Origin: Mesorhizobium sp. YIM 152430
GTDB lineage: Bacteria; Pseudomonadota; Alphaproteobacteria; Rhizobiales; Rhizobiaceae
Direction of reading: 5' to 3'
DNA length: 64,000 nucleotides
Assembly: GCF_029210365.1 (NCBI RefSeq)
Contig: NZ_JARGES010000015.1
Location: 283,779 to 347,778, forward strand
Under the pieces are notes generated by a model, which did not search any database, had not been told where the DNA came from, and worked only from the letters and a program-made list of their open reading frames with translations. Made by a program: the position numbers and the translations under genes. This document shows positions 20,396-29,614 of this stretch, in pieces (the stretch's first letter is position 1; each line of letters begins with the position of its first letter).

Positions 20396-21291
20396 TGGCG
20401 AATATCGGCGCGGTCAGTGCAGCAGTCGCCCCGCGCGACGCGCTGGCCCGTGCCCGTGTGCGCGCGGCGCTGGTGCCCGATCTGCTGGTCGAGGCGCGGC
20501 GCGTGGTCAACACGGTGATCGCCGGCTGGCACGGCCGCCGCAAGCGCGGCATCGGCGAGAATTTCTGGCAGTTCCGGCCCTATGTCGACGGCGAGGCGAT
20601 CGCCCGGATCGACTGGCGCCGCTCGGCCCGCGACGACCATACCTATGTGCGCGACCGCGAATGGGAGGCGGCGCACACGGTCTGGCTGTGGGCCGATCCG
20701 TCCGCCTCCATGCTCTACCAGTCGAAGGCGGCGAGCGTTTCGAAGGAATCGCGCGCGCTGGTGCTGGCGCTGGCGCTGGCCGAACTCTTGTCGCGTTCGG
20801 GCGAGCGGATCGCCTGGCCGGGGCTGACCGACCCGTTTTCGGCGCGCAACGGCGCCGAGCGGCTGGCCGCGCAGATGCTGCACATGGCGCATCTGCCGAC
20901 GCGGCCGGACCTTTCGGCGACGAAGCGCTTCTCGGACGTGGTGCTGATCTCGGACTTCCTCGACCCGGTGGACGAGACGCAAGAGTGGCTCGACACGCTG
21001 GCGACGCGCGGCGTGCGCGCCCATCTGATCGAGATCGCCGATCCGGCGGAGGAAGAATTTCCCTATGCCGGCCGTACCGAATTCCAGGACCCCGAGACGG
21101 GCGCCAAGCTGACCGCCGGCCGCGCCGAGACGCTGCGCGACGACTACCGCACCCTCTACAATGCGCGGCGCGATGAATTGTCGCGTTGGGCGCGGAAGCT
21201 CGGCTGGAGCTACACCGTCAACCACACCGACAGGCTGGCCTCCGAAGCGCTGGTGCGCGTTCATCTGGCAATGAGCCAGGGGAGCCGCTGA
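20395..21291 (+). CDS. DUF58 domain protein (VWA-like partner of MoxR)
   Basis: 298 aa. The DUF58 core is seen in RRKRGIGENFWQFRPYVDGEAI, RIDWRRSARDDHTYVRDREWE, and the degenerate VWA strand TVWLWADPSASMLYQSK (D-x-S-x-S MIDAS-like). It starts within the TGA of moxR (TGATG) and ends in the same way against the next gene, so the genes are coupled. DUF58 proteins accompany MoxR ATPases in operons linked to envelope stress or aerotolerance (Bat-type). Confidence 0.92.
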   Translation: MANIGAVSAAVAPRDALARARVRAALVPDLLVEARRVVNTVIAGWHGRRKRGIGENFWQFRPYVDGEAIARIDWRRSARDDHTYVRDREWEAAHTVWLWADPSASMLYQSKAASVSKESRALVLALALAELLSRSGERIAWPGLTDPFSARNGAERLAAQMLHMAHLPTRPDLSATKRFSDVVLISDFLDPVDETQEWLDTLATRGVRAHLIEIADPAEEEFPYAGRTEFQDPETGAKLTAGRAETLRDDYRTLYNARRDELSRWARKLGWSYTVNHTDRLASEALVRVHLAMSQGSR

Positions 21292-24101
21292 TGGGTTTCC
21301 TGCCGCTCTCCTTCGGACTGCCGGCGGTGCTGGCCGGGCTTCTGGCCCTGCCGGTGATCTGGTGGCTCCTGCGCCTGACGCCGCCGAAGCCGCAGGCGGA
21401 AGCCTTTCCGCCGCTGAAGATCCTCGCCCGCGTGCTGCGCAAGGAGGAAACGCCGCATCAGAGCCCCTGGTGGCTGACGCTGCTGCGCCTGGCAATGGCG
21501 GCGCTGATCATCCTTGCGCTGGCCGAGCCGGTGTTCAATCCGCGCGAACGGGTCTCGACCGGCGGCAATGCGGTCGCGATCGTCATCGACAATGGTTGGG
21601 CCGCCGCGCCCGACTGGGCGATGCGCGTGGCGACCGCCGAAAGGCTGATCGCCGATGCGGAAGCCGAAAATGCGCCAGTCCTGCTCGCCTTCACCGTCGA
21701 TGCGCCCAATGCCGAGATCGGCCCGTTCGATGCGCAGGCCGCCCGTGAACGGCTCAACGCGGCCGAGGCGCAGCCGGTGCCGGTCGACCGCGCGGCGGCC
21801 TTCGCGCGCGTCGCGCAGGCGATGACCGACATGCCGAACGCCTCCGTCGCCGTGCTGTCGGACGGGCTGGCGAGCGAGGCCGACGAGGCGGCGTTCGACG
21901 CGCTTCTCGCCGATGCCGGCGAACTGATCTGGGCGAGCCCGCAGGGCGTGACCGAGATCGGCCTGACGGCGACCGCCAACGAACCCGACGCCTTCGTGGT
22001 CGAGGCCGTGCGGCCGACGAGCGAGGTGGGCCCGCGCCAGGCGATGGTGGCGGCGCTGGACGATCGCGGCCGGCGGATCGCGGAGGCGCAGCTTTCCTTC
22101 GGCGCCGGCGAAGCGGCGGCGACGGCGGCCTTCACCGTGCCGTTCGAACTGCGCAACGATTTCAATTCCCTCGCGGTGGACGGCGAGGCGCAGGCGGGCG
22201 CCGTGCGTGTTCTGGACGAAAACGCGCGCCGACGCCGCGTCGGGCTGATCGCGCAGGGCGACGGCGACGTGGCGCAGCCGCTCTTGTCGCCGCTCCACTA
22301 TATCAGCCGCGCGCTCGTGCCCTTCGCCGACCTGATCGAGCCGACCAGTGCCGACCTCGGCTCGGCCATTCCCGAACTGCTCGAGCAGCGCCCGGCGATG
22401 ATCGTGATGGCCGATGTCGGCACGCTGCCGGACGAGGCCCATGCGGCGCTCGTCGACTGGGTGGACAATGGCGGGACGCTGGTGCGCTTTGCCGGCCCGC
22501 GCCTTGCTGCTGCCGAGCCGGACGAGGACTTGCTGCCGGTGCGGCTGCGCGTCGGCGAACGCGCGCTGGGCGGCACGCTCTCCTGGACCGAGCCGCAGGC
22601 CATTGCCGAATATCCCGAAGGCTCGCCCTTCGCCGATCTGACGCCGCCGACCGACGTGACCGTATCGCGGCAGGTGCTGGCCGAGCCGACCGCCGACATC
22701 GTCGAGCGGAGCTGGGTGAACCTTGCCGACGGCACGCCGCTCGTCACCGGCGCGCGGCGCGGCGACGGCACGCTGGCGCTGTTCCACATCACGCCGCAGG
22801 CGACATGGTCGAACCTTCCGATCTCGGGCTCCTTCGTCGAATTGCTGCGCCGTCTGGTGCAGCTCTCGCGCAACCAGGGGCCGGGAACCGCGCAGGCCGG
22901 CAATGGCGAGGCGACGCTGCCGCCCTATCGCCTGATCGCCGCCGATGGCAGCCTCGTGCCTCCGACGCCCGGCGCGCGGCCGCTGGCGGTTTCCGCCGAG
23001 GCGCCAGTGACGATCGAGAACCCACCCGGCCTCTATGGCAGCGAGGAAGGCGTGGTGGCGCACAATCTCTTGCCGGCGGACGCGGTGCTGGAGCCGATCG
23101 CGCGGCCTGAGACCCCGCTGGCCGTGCGCGACGTCGCCTATGGCTTCGACGAGCAGGTGGATTTGCGCGGGCCGCTCTTTGCGATCGCGCTCGCGCTGAT
23201 GATCCTCGACACGCTGGCGGTGCTGTGGCTGGGCGGCAAGCTGCGCCGGCCGCGCGCCGGCCGCGCAGTGCCGGCAGCACTGGCGCTCGCGCTGGTCGGC
23301 GCGATCTCGATGCCGGATGCCAACGCGCAAGAGGGCGATATTCGCCCCGGAGACGAGGAGGCCATCGCCGCGATCAGCCAGACGCGCATCGCCTATGTGC
23401 TGACGGGTGACAGTTCGATCGACGCGATCAGCCGCGCCGGGCTCGAAGGGCTCGGCCGGTTCCTGGCCGACAAGACCGCGCTGGAGCCGGGCGAGCCGGT
23501 CGGCGTCGACATTGCCGAGGACGAGCTTGCCTTCTATCCGCTGGTCTACTGGCCGATCGACGAGGGCGCCGAAATGCCCTCGCAAGCCGCGCTGGCGCGC
23601 ATCGACGCCTATATGCAGGAGGGCGGCACGGTGCTGTTCGACACGCGCGACCAGTTCGGCGCCGGGTTCGATGCCGGCTCGGCGAGCGCGTCGACGATGC
23701 GCCTGCGCGACATTCTCGCCGACATGAACGTGCCGCCGCTGGAGCCGGTGCCGGACGACCACGTCCTGACCAAGGCCTTCTACATCCTTCCCGAATTCCC
23801 CGGCCGCTTCAACGGCAGCCCGCTCTGGGTCGAGGCGTCGCAGACGCTGGAGGAAACGGCCGACCGCCCGGTGCGCGTCGGCGACGGCGTGTCGCCGATC
23901 ATGATCACCGCCAACGACCTGGCCGGCGCCTGGGCGATCGGCGGCAATGGCGCGCCGATGCTGCCGACCGTGCCGGCCGACCCGATGCAGCGGGTCCATG
24001 CCTATCGGGCGGGGGTGAACATCATGATGTACATGCTGACGGGGAATTATAAGTCCGACCAGGTGCATGTGCCGTCGATACTAGAAAGGTTGGGGCAGTG
24101 A
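21291..24101 (+). CDS. Large membrane protein: BatA-type N-terminus and C-terminal DUF4159
   Basis: 936 aa. Two N-terminal membrane helices (MGFLPLSFGLPAVLAGLLALPVIWWLL and the segment near residue 70) belong to the BatA/aerotolerance N-terminal domain. A VWA-like region (VAIVIDNGWAAAPDW) follows with a degenerate MIDAS. Further helices lie near 630-650 and 665-680, then a C-terminal DUF4159 domain (about 725-930: IRPGDEEAIAAISQTRIAYV to NIMMYMLTGNYKSDQVHVPSI). Overlaps both neighbours by one to four bases. Likely an integral inner-membrane component operating with MoxR and DUF58; exact role unknown. Confidence 0.88.
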   Translation: MGFLPLSFGLPAVLAGLLALPVIWWLLRLTPPKPQAEAFPPLKILARVLRKEETPHQSPWWLTLLRLAMAALIILALAEPVFNPRERVSTGGNAVAIVIDNGWAAAPDWAMRVATAERLIADAEAENAPVLLAFTVDAPNAEIGPFDAQAARERLNAAEAQPVPVDRAAAFARVAQAMTDMPNASVAVLSDGLASEADEAAFDALLADAGELIWASPQGVTEIGLTATANEPDAFVVEAVRPTSEVGPRQAMVAALDDRGRRIAEAQLSFGAGEAAATAAFTVPFELRNDFNSLAVDGEAQAGAVRVLDENARRRRVGLIAQGDGDVAQPLLSPLHYISRALVPFADLIEPTSADLGSAIPELLEQRPAMIVMADVGTLPDEAHAALVDWVDNGGTLVRFAGPRLAAAEPDEDLLPVRLRVGERALGGTLSWTEPQAIAEYPEGSPFADLTPPTDVTVSRQVLAEPTADIVERSWVNLADGTPLVTGARRGDGTLALFHITPQATWSNLPISGSFVELLRRLVQLSRNQGPGTAQAGNGEATLPPYRLIAADGSLVPPTPGARPLAVSAEAPVTIENPPGLYGSEEGVVAHNLLPADAVLEPIARPETPLAVRDVAYGFDEQVDLRGPLFAIALALMILDTLAVLWLGGKLRRPRAGRAVPAALALALVGAISMPDANAQEGDIRPGDEEAIAAISQTRIAYVLTGDSSIDAISRAGLEGLGRFLADKTALEPGEPVGVDIAEDELAFYPLVYWPIDEGAEMPSQAALARIDAYMQEGGTVLFDTRDQFGAGFDAGSASASTMRLRDILADMNVPPLEPVPDDHVLTKAFYILPEFPGRFNGSPLWVEASQTLEETADRPVRVGDGVSPIMITANDLAGAWAIGGNGAPMLPTVPADPMQRVHAYRAGVNIMMYMLTGNYKSDQVHVPSILERLGQ

Positions 24102-26167
24102 ACTGGTCCCTCGCCTTCGAACCCCTTCTCGCCTGGCCGTGGCTGGCCGCGCTGCTGCTGCCCGTCGCGGCGCTCGTCGCCTGGGGCCTCGTCGCTCGCC
24201 AGCGCGGCGCCTGGCTGCGGCTGGCGGCGATGGCGGCGCTGGCCCTGGCGCTGGTCAATCCGGTACTGCTGGACGAGAAGCGCGAGCCGCTGAGGAGCGT
24301 CGTCGCGCTGGTGGTCGACCGGAGCCAGAGCCAGGAGATCGGCGACCGGCGCGCGACGACCGACCGGGCGCTGGAAGAGATGCAGGCGCGGCTGTCGCGC
24401 TTCGACCAGTATGAATTGCGCGTGGTCGAGACCGGACAGGCCGACGGTGCCGACGACCGCACCGAAACACGGCTCTTCGGCGCGCTGGATTCGGCGCTGC
24501 GCGACGTCGCGCCCTCGCGCGTCGGCGGGGCGATCATGATCACCGACGGGCAGGTGCATGACGTGCCGGAGACGCCCGGCTTTTCCGGTCCGCTCCATGC
24601 GCTGGTAACCGGCGAGGAGGACGAGTTCGACCGGCGCATCCGCTTCGAGCGCGCGCCGCGTTTCGGCATCGTCGACCGGCCGATCGAGATGAGCTACCGG
24701 GTGCTGTCGACCGACGGAGCGACCGGGCCGGTCGAGGTGACTGTCCGGGTCAATGGCGAGCATGTGGTGCGCCAGACGGCGATCATCGGCCAGGAAACGA
24801 GCGTCGACATCGTCATCCCCAATGCCGGCCGCAACATCGTCGAGCTGGAATTTCCGGTGGCCGAGGGCGAACTGACGGCGACCAACAACCGCACCATCGC
24901 GATGATCGACGGCATCCGCGAGAATCTGCGCGTGCTTCTGGTCTCGGGCGAACCCCATGCCGGCGAGCGCACCTGGCGCAACCTGTTGAAATCCGACGCG
25001 GCGGTGGATCTCGTCCATTTCACCATCCTGCGCCCGCCCGAAAAGCAGGACGGCACGCCGATCAACGAACTTTCGCTCATCGCCTTTCCGACGCGCGAGC
25101 TCTTCGTCGACCGGATCAACGATTTCGACCTCATCATCTTCGACCGCTACCAGCACCGCGACGTGCTGCCGATCCTCTATTACGACTACATCGCCGAATA
25201 TGTGGAAAATGGCGGCGCGCTCCTGATCGCGGCGGGGCCGGAATATGCCGGCAACCAGTCGATCTCGCGCACACCCTTGATGGCGGCGCTGCCGGCGATG
25301 CCGACCGGCGAAGTGGTGGAACAGGCGTTCTTCCCGCGCCTGACCGATACCGGCGAGCGCCATCCGGTGACGCGCGGGCTGGAGGGTTCGGGACAGGAGC
25401 CGCCGCAGTGGAGCCGATGGTTCCGCCAGATCGGCATCGAGCGGCCGCAGGGCGAGGTGGTGATGCAGGGCGCGGACGACATGCCGCTGCTGCTGCTCGA
25501 CCGGCAGGGCGAAGGTCGCGTCGGGATGCTGCTCTCCGACCATGGCTGGCTGTGGGCGCGCGGCTTCGAGGGCGGCGGCCCGCATGTCTCGCTGTATCGC
25601 CGCATGGCGCACTGGCTGATGAAGGAGCCGGAACTGGAGGAAGAGCGCCTGACGGCGTATGCGCGCGGCATGACGCTCGAGATCGAGCGCCAGACGATGG
25701 CGGACGAGGCCGGCGAGGCGAGCGTGACGACGCCCAACGGCGAGACGCTGGCCGTGCCGCTGGCGGCCGGCACGCCGGGCACGTTCGCCGGATCGGTCGA
25801 GACGGACGAGATCGGGCTCTATCGCATTAGCAATGGCGACCTCGAGACGCTCGCCCATGTCGGGCCGGTCAATGCGCCCGAATTCACCGACACGGTGTCG
25901 ACGACGGAAAAGCTGCGCCCCGTCGCGGAGGCCAGCGGCGGCACGGTTCGGCGCATCGAGGCCGGCCTGACCGGCGCGCTCGACCTGCCGAACATCGTGC
26001 CGATCCGCCCCGGCGCGAATGCGGACGGGCGCGGCTGGATCGGGCTCCAGACGACCAATGACAGCGTGCTGCGATCGGTCAGCCGCGTGCCGCTCTTTGC
26101 CGGTTTCTTCGGACTGGCGCTGCTGCTCTTGGCCTTCGGCGCGACCTGGTATCGCGAGGGCCGCTGA
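24098..26167 (+). CDS. Large membrane protein with glutamine-amidotransferase-like domain
   Basis: 689 aa starting at GTG, overlapping the previous stop (GTGA). Two N-terminal helices (about 10-28 and 38-55) and one at the C-terminus (LFAGFFGLALLLLAFGATW) frame a large periplasmic part. It contains a VWA-like strand (VVALVVDRSQSQEIGDRR, with D-x-S-x-S) and a class-I amidotransferase-like Rossmann region (NLRVLLVSGEPHAGERTWRNLLK; ENGGALLIAAGPEYAG). This matches the proteins that close MoxR-DUF58-DUF4159 operons in Hyphomicrobiales. Function unknown. Confidence 0.88.
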   Translation: MNWSLAFEPLLAWPWLAALLLPVAALVAWGLVARQRGAWLRLAAMAALALALVNPVLLDEKREPLRSVVALVVDRSQSQEIGDRRATTDRALEEMQARLSRFDQYELRVVETGQADGADDRTETRLFGALDSALRDVAPSRVGGAIMITDGQVHDVPETPGFSGPLHALVTGEEDEFDRRIRFERAPRFGIVDRPIEMSYRVLSTDGATGPVEVTVRVNGEHVVRQTAIIGQETSVDIVIPNAGRNIVELEFPVAEGELTATNNRTIAMIDGIRENLRVLLVSGEPHAGERTWRNLLKSDAAVDLVHFTILRPPEKQDGTPINELSLIAFPTRELFVDRINDFDLIIFDRYQHRDVLPILYYDYIAEYVENGGALLIAAGPEYAGNQSISRTPLMAALPAMPTGEVVEQAFFPRLTDTGERHPVTRGLEGSGQEPPQWSRWFRQIGIERPQGEVVMQGADDMPLLLLDRQGEGRVGMLLSDHGWLWARGFEGGGPHVSLYRRMAHWLMKEPELEEERLTAYARGMTLEIERQTMADEAGEASVTTPNGETLAVPLAAGTPGTFAGSVETDEIGLYRISNGDLETLAHVGPVNAPEFTDTVSTTEKLRPVAEASGGTVRRIEAGLTGALDLPNIVPIRPGANADGRGWIGLQTTNDSVLRSVSRVPLFAGFFGLALLLLAFGATWYREGR

Positions 26168-26241
26168 TTTTTTACGGGCCTGATGTCGGGATGGGGGATG
26201 CCTGGCCGTCCTTTGCGCGGACATCAATCAGGGAGTTTTCC

Positions 26242-26634
26242 ATGCGTATGATCTTCGTCAATCTGCCGATCAAGGACCTGGCCGTAAGCCGCGCCTTCTT
26301 CTCCGCGCTCGGCTATTCCTTCAACGAGGACTTCTCCGACGACACGGCCGCCTGCATGGTGATTGCCGACAACATCTTCGCCATGCTGCTGACGCATGAA
26401 AAGTTCAAGGGCTTCATCAATGGCGAGATGGCCGACGCGCACAAGGTGACGGAGGTGCTCACCGCACTCTCCTGCGACAGCCGTCAGGAGGTCGACGACA
26501 TTCTCGAAAAGGCGCTCGCAGCCGGCGCCAAGCCGTGGAAGCCGGTGATGGATCTCGGTTTCATGTATTCCTGCTCGTTCCAGGATCTGGACGGGCATGT
26601 GTGGGAATATGTGTTCATGGAGCAGGCGGGTTAG
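26242..26634 (+). CDS. VOC-family (glyoxalase/bleomycin-resistance fold) protein
   Basis: 130 aa with the paired beta-alpha-beta-beta-beta modules of vicinal-oxygen-chelate proteins: MIFVNLPIKDLAVSRAFFSALGYSFNEDFSDD at the start and FQDLDGHVWEYVFME at the end, where the Glu is the usual last metal ligand. This resembles the small VOC subgroup annotated as lactoylglutathione-lyase-like. ATG 26242 follows AGGGAG. Activity unknown. Confidence 0.9.
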   Translation: MRMIFVNLPIKDLAVSRAFFSALGYSFNEDFSDDTAACMVIADNIFAMLLTHEKFKGFINGEMADAHKVTEVLTALSCDSRQEVDDILEKALAAGAKPWKPVMDLGFMYSCSFQDLDGHVWEYVFMEQAG

Positions 26635-26648
26635 GCGACGCCGAGCAG

Positions 26649-26787
26649 CCCCCCACTCCGGTCCTTCGGACCACCTCTCCCTCTCAAAAGGGGAGAGGAA
26701 CCCAGGCTGGAAAGGCGTCGTCATCGCGGCAGCGACTTCCTCTTCCCTTGGGGAGAGGTGTGTGGTCCGCAGGACCGGAGTGGGGGT
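26649..26787. repeat. Palindromic intergenic repeat, related second type (copy D)
   Basis: About 139 bases. The left end has CCCCCACTCCGGTCCTTCGG and ACCTCTCC; the right end has the complement, with GGAGAGGT and GGTCCGCAGGACCGGAGTGGGGGT. The inner arm sequences (GGGGAGAGG/CTTGGGGAGAGG) resemble but are not the same as those of the 6.2 kb element. It fills the VOC-GNAT gap. Confidence 0.75.
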
Positions 26788-26790
26788 CTT

Positions 26791-27303
26791 TTACGCCCTC
26801 GCCGCATCCTCGTGAACGACCATGCCATTCAGTGCGGCGGCGGCGCCGGGCACCAGTTCCATCACCAGAAGGCGCGCCGGGTCGACCGGCCAGGGCATGG
26901 TCATCGTGCCCGGCCTGACCTGAACATAGCCGAGCGGGCCGTAATAGGGCGCGTCGCCGACGAGCACGATCGCGCGGACGTCCCTGGCGCGGGCGGCGTC
27001 GGCGGCCATACCCATCAGCTTGCGGCCGATGCCGAGATTCTTCCAAGACGGCCGCACGGCGAGCGGACCGAGAAGCATCGCCTTGCCCTCTCCGACCGCG
27101 ATGGGCGTCAGGCGCACCGAGGCGATGACGTGGCCATTTTCGGTGGCGACGAAGGACAGGTCCCGCGCGTGCGGGCCGCCCTCGCGGATCCTGTGCGCCG
27201 CGCGGGTGAAGCGGCCGGGACCGAAAGCCTCGGCGTTGATCTCTTCGATTTCAGCGTCGTGGGAGGTGAGTTCCGGCGCGTAGGCGACGTCGGCAAGGGT
27301 CAT
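26791..27303 (-). CDS. GNAT-family N-acetyltransferase
   Basis: 170 aa. The acetyl-CoA-binding core is ILLGPLAVRPSWKNLGIGRKLM-type (motif A: PLAVRPSWKNLGIGRKLM), followed by AIVLVGDAPYYGPLGYVQ, characteristic of YhbS-like GNATs. No substrate can be assigned. The palindromic repeat at 26649-26787 begins directly after its stop. Confidence 0.9.
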   Translation of the reverse strand: MTLADVAYAPELTSHDAEIEEINAEAFGPGRFTRAAHRIREGGPHARDLSFVATENGHVIASVRLTPIAVGEGKAMLLGPLAVRPSWKNLGIGRKLMGMAADAARARDVRAIVLVGDAPYYGPLGYVQVRPGTMTMPWPVDPARLLVMELVPGAAAALNGMVVHEDAARA

Positions 27304-27637
27304 GGCGGGAATTCCGGATCGGCATGGGAAAGGCAGGGCTTAATGGCGGCGGCCATCGTCGGCGCTCAGGCGCGGGTGCTCTTTCGTCGTCGCTCGATGC
27401 GGATGGTCGGCATGGATTTCCCCCGGAGCTTCGCTGCTAGCACGGGAATGGGGGGACGTCTATCGCGTTTCGCGGTGAGCGGGATGGGGAAGCCAAGGCT
27501 TTGAGCGCGAATATAGCCTTCAATATCCGTTGCGCAGACCGTCCTGCGCACCCATCACTTGACGATCTGTTCAATGCGCAAAGTTTGGTGCTCGACCTAC
27601 CCTGCCCTAACTCCTAACCCAACAAGAGGAGCACGGC
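27304..27637. other. Intergenic region between divergent GNAT and GST genes
   Basis: 334 bases. No coding region is supported. Three TGCGCA hexamers lie at 27531-27536, 27545-27550 and 27575-27580, upstream of the GST gene, with TTGACG at 27559-27564 between them; a good -10 is not apparent. The spacing suggests a possible regulator-binding region for the GST gene, but nothing more can be said. Confidence 0.35.
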
Positions 27638-28627
27638 ATGGGACTTCTGGTCGACGGGAAATGGCAGGACAAGTGGTACGACACGTCGAAGACGGGTGGG
27701 CGGTTCGAGCGCTCGCAGTCGCAATGGCGCGACTTCGTGACGGCGGACGGTGAGCCGGCCGAAGGGCGCACGCGCGGCTTCAAGGCCGAGCCCGGTCGCT
27801 ACCATCTCTACGTCTCGCTGGCCTGCCCGTGGGCGCACCGGACGCTGATCTTCCGCAATCTGAAGAAGCTCGAGGACGTGATATCCGTTTCGGTCGTCCA
27901 TCATTTCATGGGCGAGAACGGCTGGACGTTCAAAACGGACGAGGCGGCGACCGGCGACGATCTCTACGGGCTCGACTTCCTGCACCAGATCTACACCAAG
28001 GCCGACCCGGCCTATTCGGGCCGCGTGACGGTGCCGGTGCTGTGGGACAAGCAGGAGAAGACGATCGTCTCCAACGAGAGCGCCGAAATCATCAGGATGC
28101 TCAATTCCGCCTTCGACGAATGGGGCGATGCGCGCCTCGACTTTTATCCGCAGCCCCTGCGCGGCGAGATCGACGCGGTGAACGAGCGCGTCTATGACGC
28201 GATCAACAACGGCGTCTACAAGGCCGGCTTCGCCACGAAACAGGAGGCATATGAGGAGGCGTTCGACGAATTGTTCGCGGCGCTGGACGAGATGGAGGCG
28301 CGGCTTTCACGGCAGCGCTACATCGCCGGAAACGTGCTGACCGAGGCCGACTGGCGGCTGTTCACGACGCTGGTGCGCTTCGATGCGGTCTACTATTCGC
28401 ATTTCAAATGCAATCGGCGCCGGATCGAGGATTACGCCAATCTTTCCAGCTATCTGCGCGAGCTTTATCAGGTGCCGGGCGTGGCGGAGACGGTGAACAT
28501 GCACCACATCAAGAGCCATTATTACGGCAGCCACGAAACGATCAATCCGACACGGATCGTGCCCAAAGGGCCGAAGCTCGACTTCACCCGGCCGCATGAC
28601 CGGGCGAAGCTGAAGAAGGCGGCCTGA
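27638..28627 (+). CDS. Glutathione S-transferase, glutathionyl-hydroquinone reductase type
   Basis: 329 aa, the long Xi-class form. The thioredoxin-like domain holds the catalytic CPWA motif (LYVSLACPWAHRTLIFR, about residue 64), and VPVLWDKQEKTIVSNESAEIIRML provides the glutathione-binding VP-SNES motif. The C-terminal helical domain includes FTTLVRFDAVYYSHFKCN. These enzymes reductively remove glutathione from glutathionyl-hydroquinones. The ATG at 27638 follows AAGAGGAGC. Single-gene unit. Confidence 0.93.
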   Translation: MGLLVDGKWQDKWYDTSKTGGRFERSQSQWRDFVTADGEPAEGRTRGFKAEPGRYHLYVSLACPWAHRTLIFRNLKKLEDVISVSVVHHFMGENGWTFKTDEAATGDDLYGLDFLHQIYTKADPAYSGRVTVPVLWDKQEKTIVSNESAEIIRMLNSAFDEWGDARLDFYPQPLRGEIDAVNERVYDAINNGVYKAGFATKQEAYEEAFDELFAALDEMEARLSRQRYIAGNVLTEADWRLFTTLVRFDAVYYSHFKCNRRRIEDYANLSSYLRELYQVPGVAETVNMHHIKSHYYGSHETINPTRIVPKGPKLDFTRPHDRAKLKKAA

Positions 28628-28652
28628 CGAAATCTCCGTCAGGCCGCGCCGA

Positions 28653-29435
28653 TCAGATCTCGATCATCGGGTTCTGGTCCTGCCGCTGCGGGATTTCGAG
28701 CTGGCGGCGGATCGATTCGGGCACTTCGCGCTGTGGGAACATCAGCGGCTCGTTCTGCAGGACCAGAACGGGCGTATCGATGGCGACGCGGGCGTAGAGG
28801 TCGATAATGTCCTGGTTGAACAGACGGATGCAACCCGAGGAAACGGCGAGGCCAATCGACCACGGCTCGGACGTGCCGTGGATGCGATAGAGCGTATCGC
28901 GGCCGCCGTCGAAAAGATAAAGCGCGCGCGGCCCGAGCGGGTTTTCCAGGCCGGGCGGCATCCCGCCGGCCCATTGCGCATTGCGGGCCGGCTCGCGCTC
29001 GATCATCGCGGCCGTCGGGGTCCAGGTCGGCCACTGCGCCTTGCGGGCGACACGCGCCTCGCCCTCGAATTCGAGACCGGCGCGGCCGACGCCGATGCCG
29101 TAGCGCATCGCCATGCCGCCTTCCTGAACGAGATAGAGGAAGCGGTTCTGCGTATCGACGACGATGGTGCCGGGGCGCTCGGAGCGGTGATAGCGGACCT
29201 GCTGGCGGAAGAAGCGTTCCTCGACATTCGAGATGTCGATGGCCGGAAGCGGGAAGCGCTCGTTCGGCTGCGGGCCGTACATGGCGAGGAAGTAGGGATC
29301 AGGACCGGGCTTCACCGCCTCGATGGCGCCTGTCGAAGACATGCAGCCCGAAAGGACCAGCGGCGCGACCGCGCCCATGGAAGCGGCCTGAAAGAGGAAG
29401 CGACGTCGAGACACACACATCAATTTTTTACCCAT
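28653..29435 (-). CDS. L,D-transpeptidase (YkuD domain), second copy
   Basis: About 260 aa. The N-terminus has VSRRRFLFQAASMGAVAPLVLSGC, a twin-arginine-like motif plus lipobox (LSGC). The catalytic region is YRIHGTSEP and SSGCIRLFN with the active Cys. It is roughly half identical to 15784-16407 across the YkuD domain but carries an extra C-terminal tail (VLQNEPLMFPQREVPESIRR). Starts at 29433-29435 or 29418-29420 are both possible. Expected in the periplasm for peptidoglycan remodelling. Confidence 0.92.
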   Translation of the reverse strand: MGKKLMCVSRRRFLFQAASMGAVAPLVLSGCMSSTGAIEAVKPGPDPYFLAMYGPQPNERFPLPAIDISNVEERFFRQQVRYHRSERPGTIVVDTQNRFLYLVQEGGMAMRYGIGVGRAGLEFEGEARVARKAQWPTWTPTAAMIEREPARNAQWAGGMPPGLENPLGPRALYLFDGGRDTLYRIHGTSEPWSIGLAVSSGCIRLFNQDIIDLYARVAIDTPVLVLQNEPLMFPQREVPESIRRQLEIPQRQDQNPMIEI

Positions 29436-29614
29436 CACTGAAGTCTTGAACTGGCTGGCAGGCAACCGATAGCTCCTTGAATGGAAACGAAGTGTGGCGT
29501 CTGCCGGGACGAATTGCGGCGAAAACGAGTCGGCCCCGCCTGTGTGTTCTTTGTGTCACAGTTTGAAATAGGTCGAAATGTGACGTGATGCGGGCGCCGG
29601 CGTGACGGTCTCCC

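Noticed and set aside
21261..26227. Very long minus-strand open frames antisense to the DUF4159 and amidotransferase-like genes
   Set aside because: Composition is His/Arg/Asp/Gly-rich without any recognisable motif, and the plus strand has an overlapping operon with ribosome-coupled starts.
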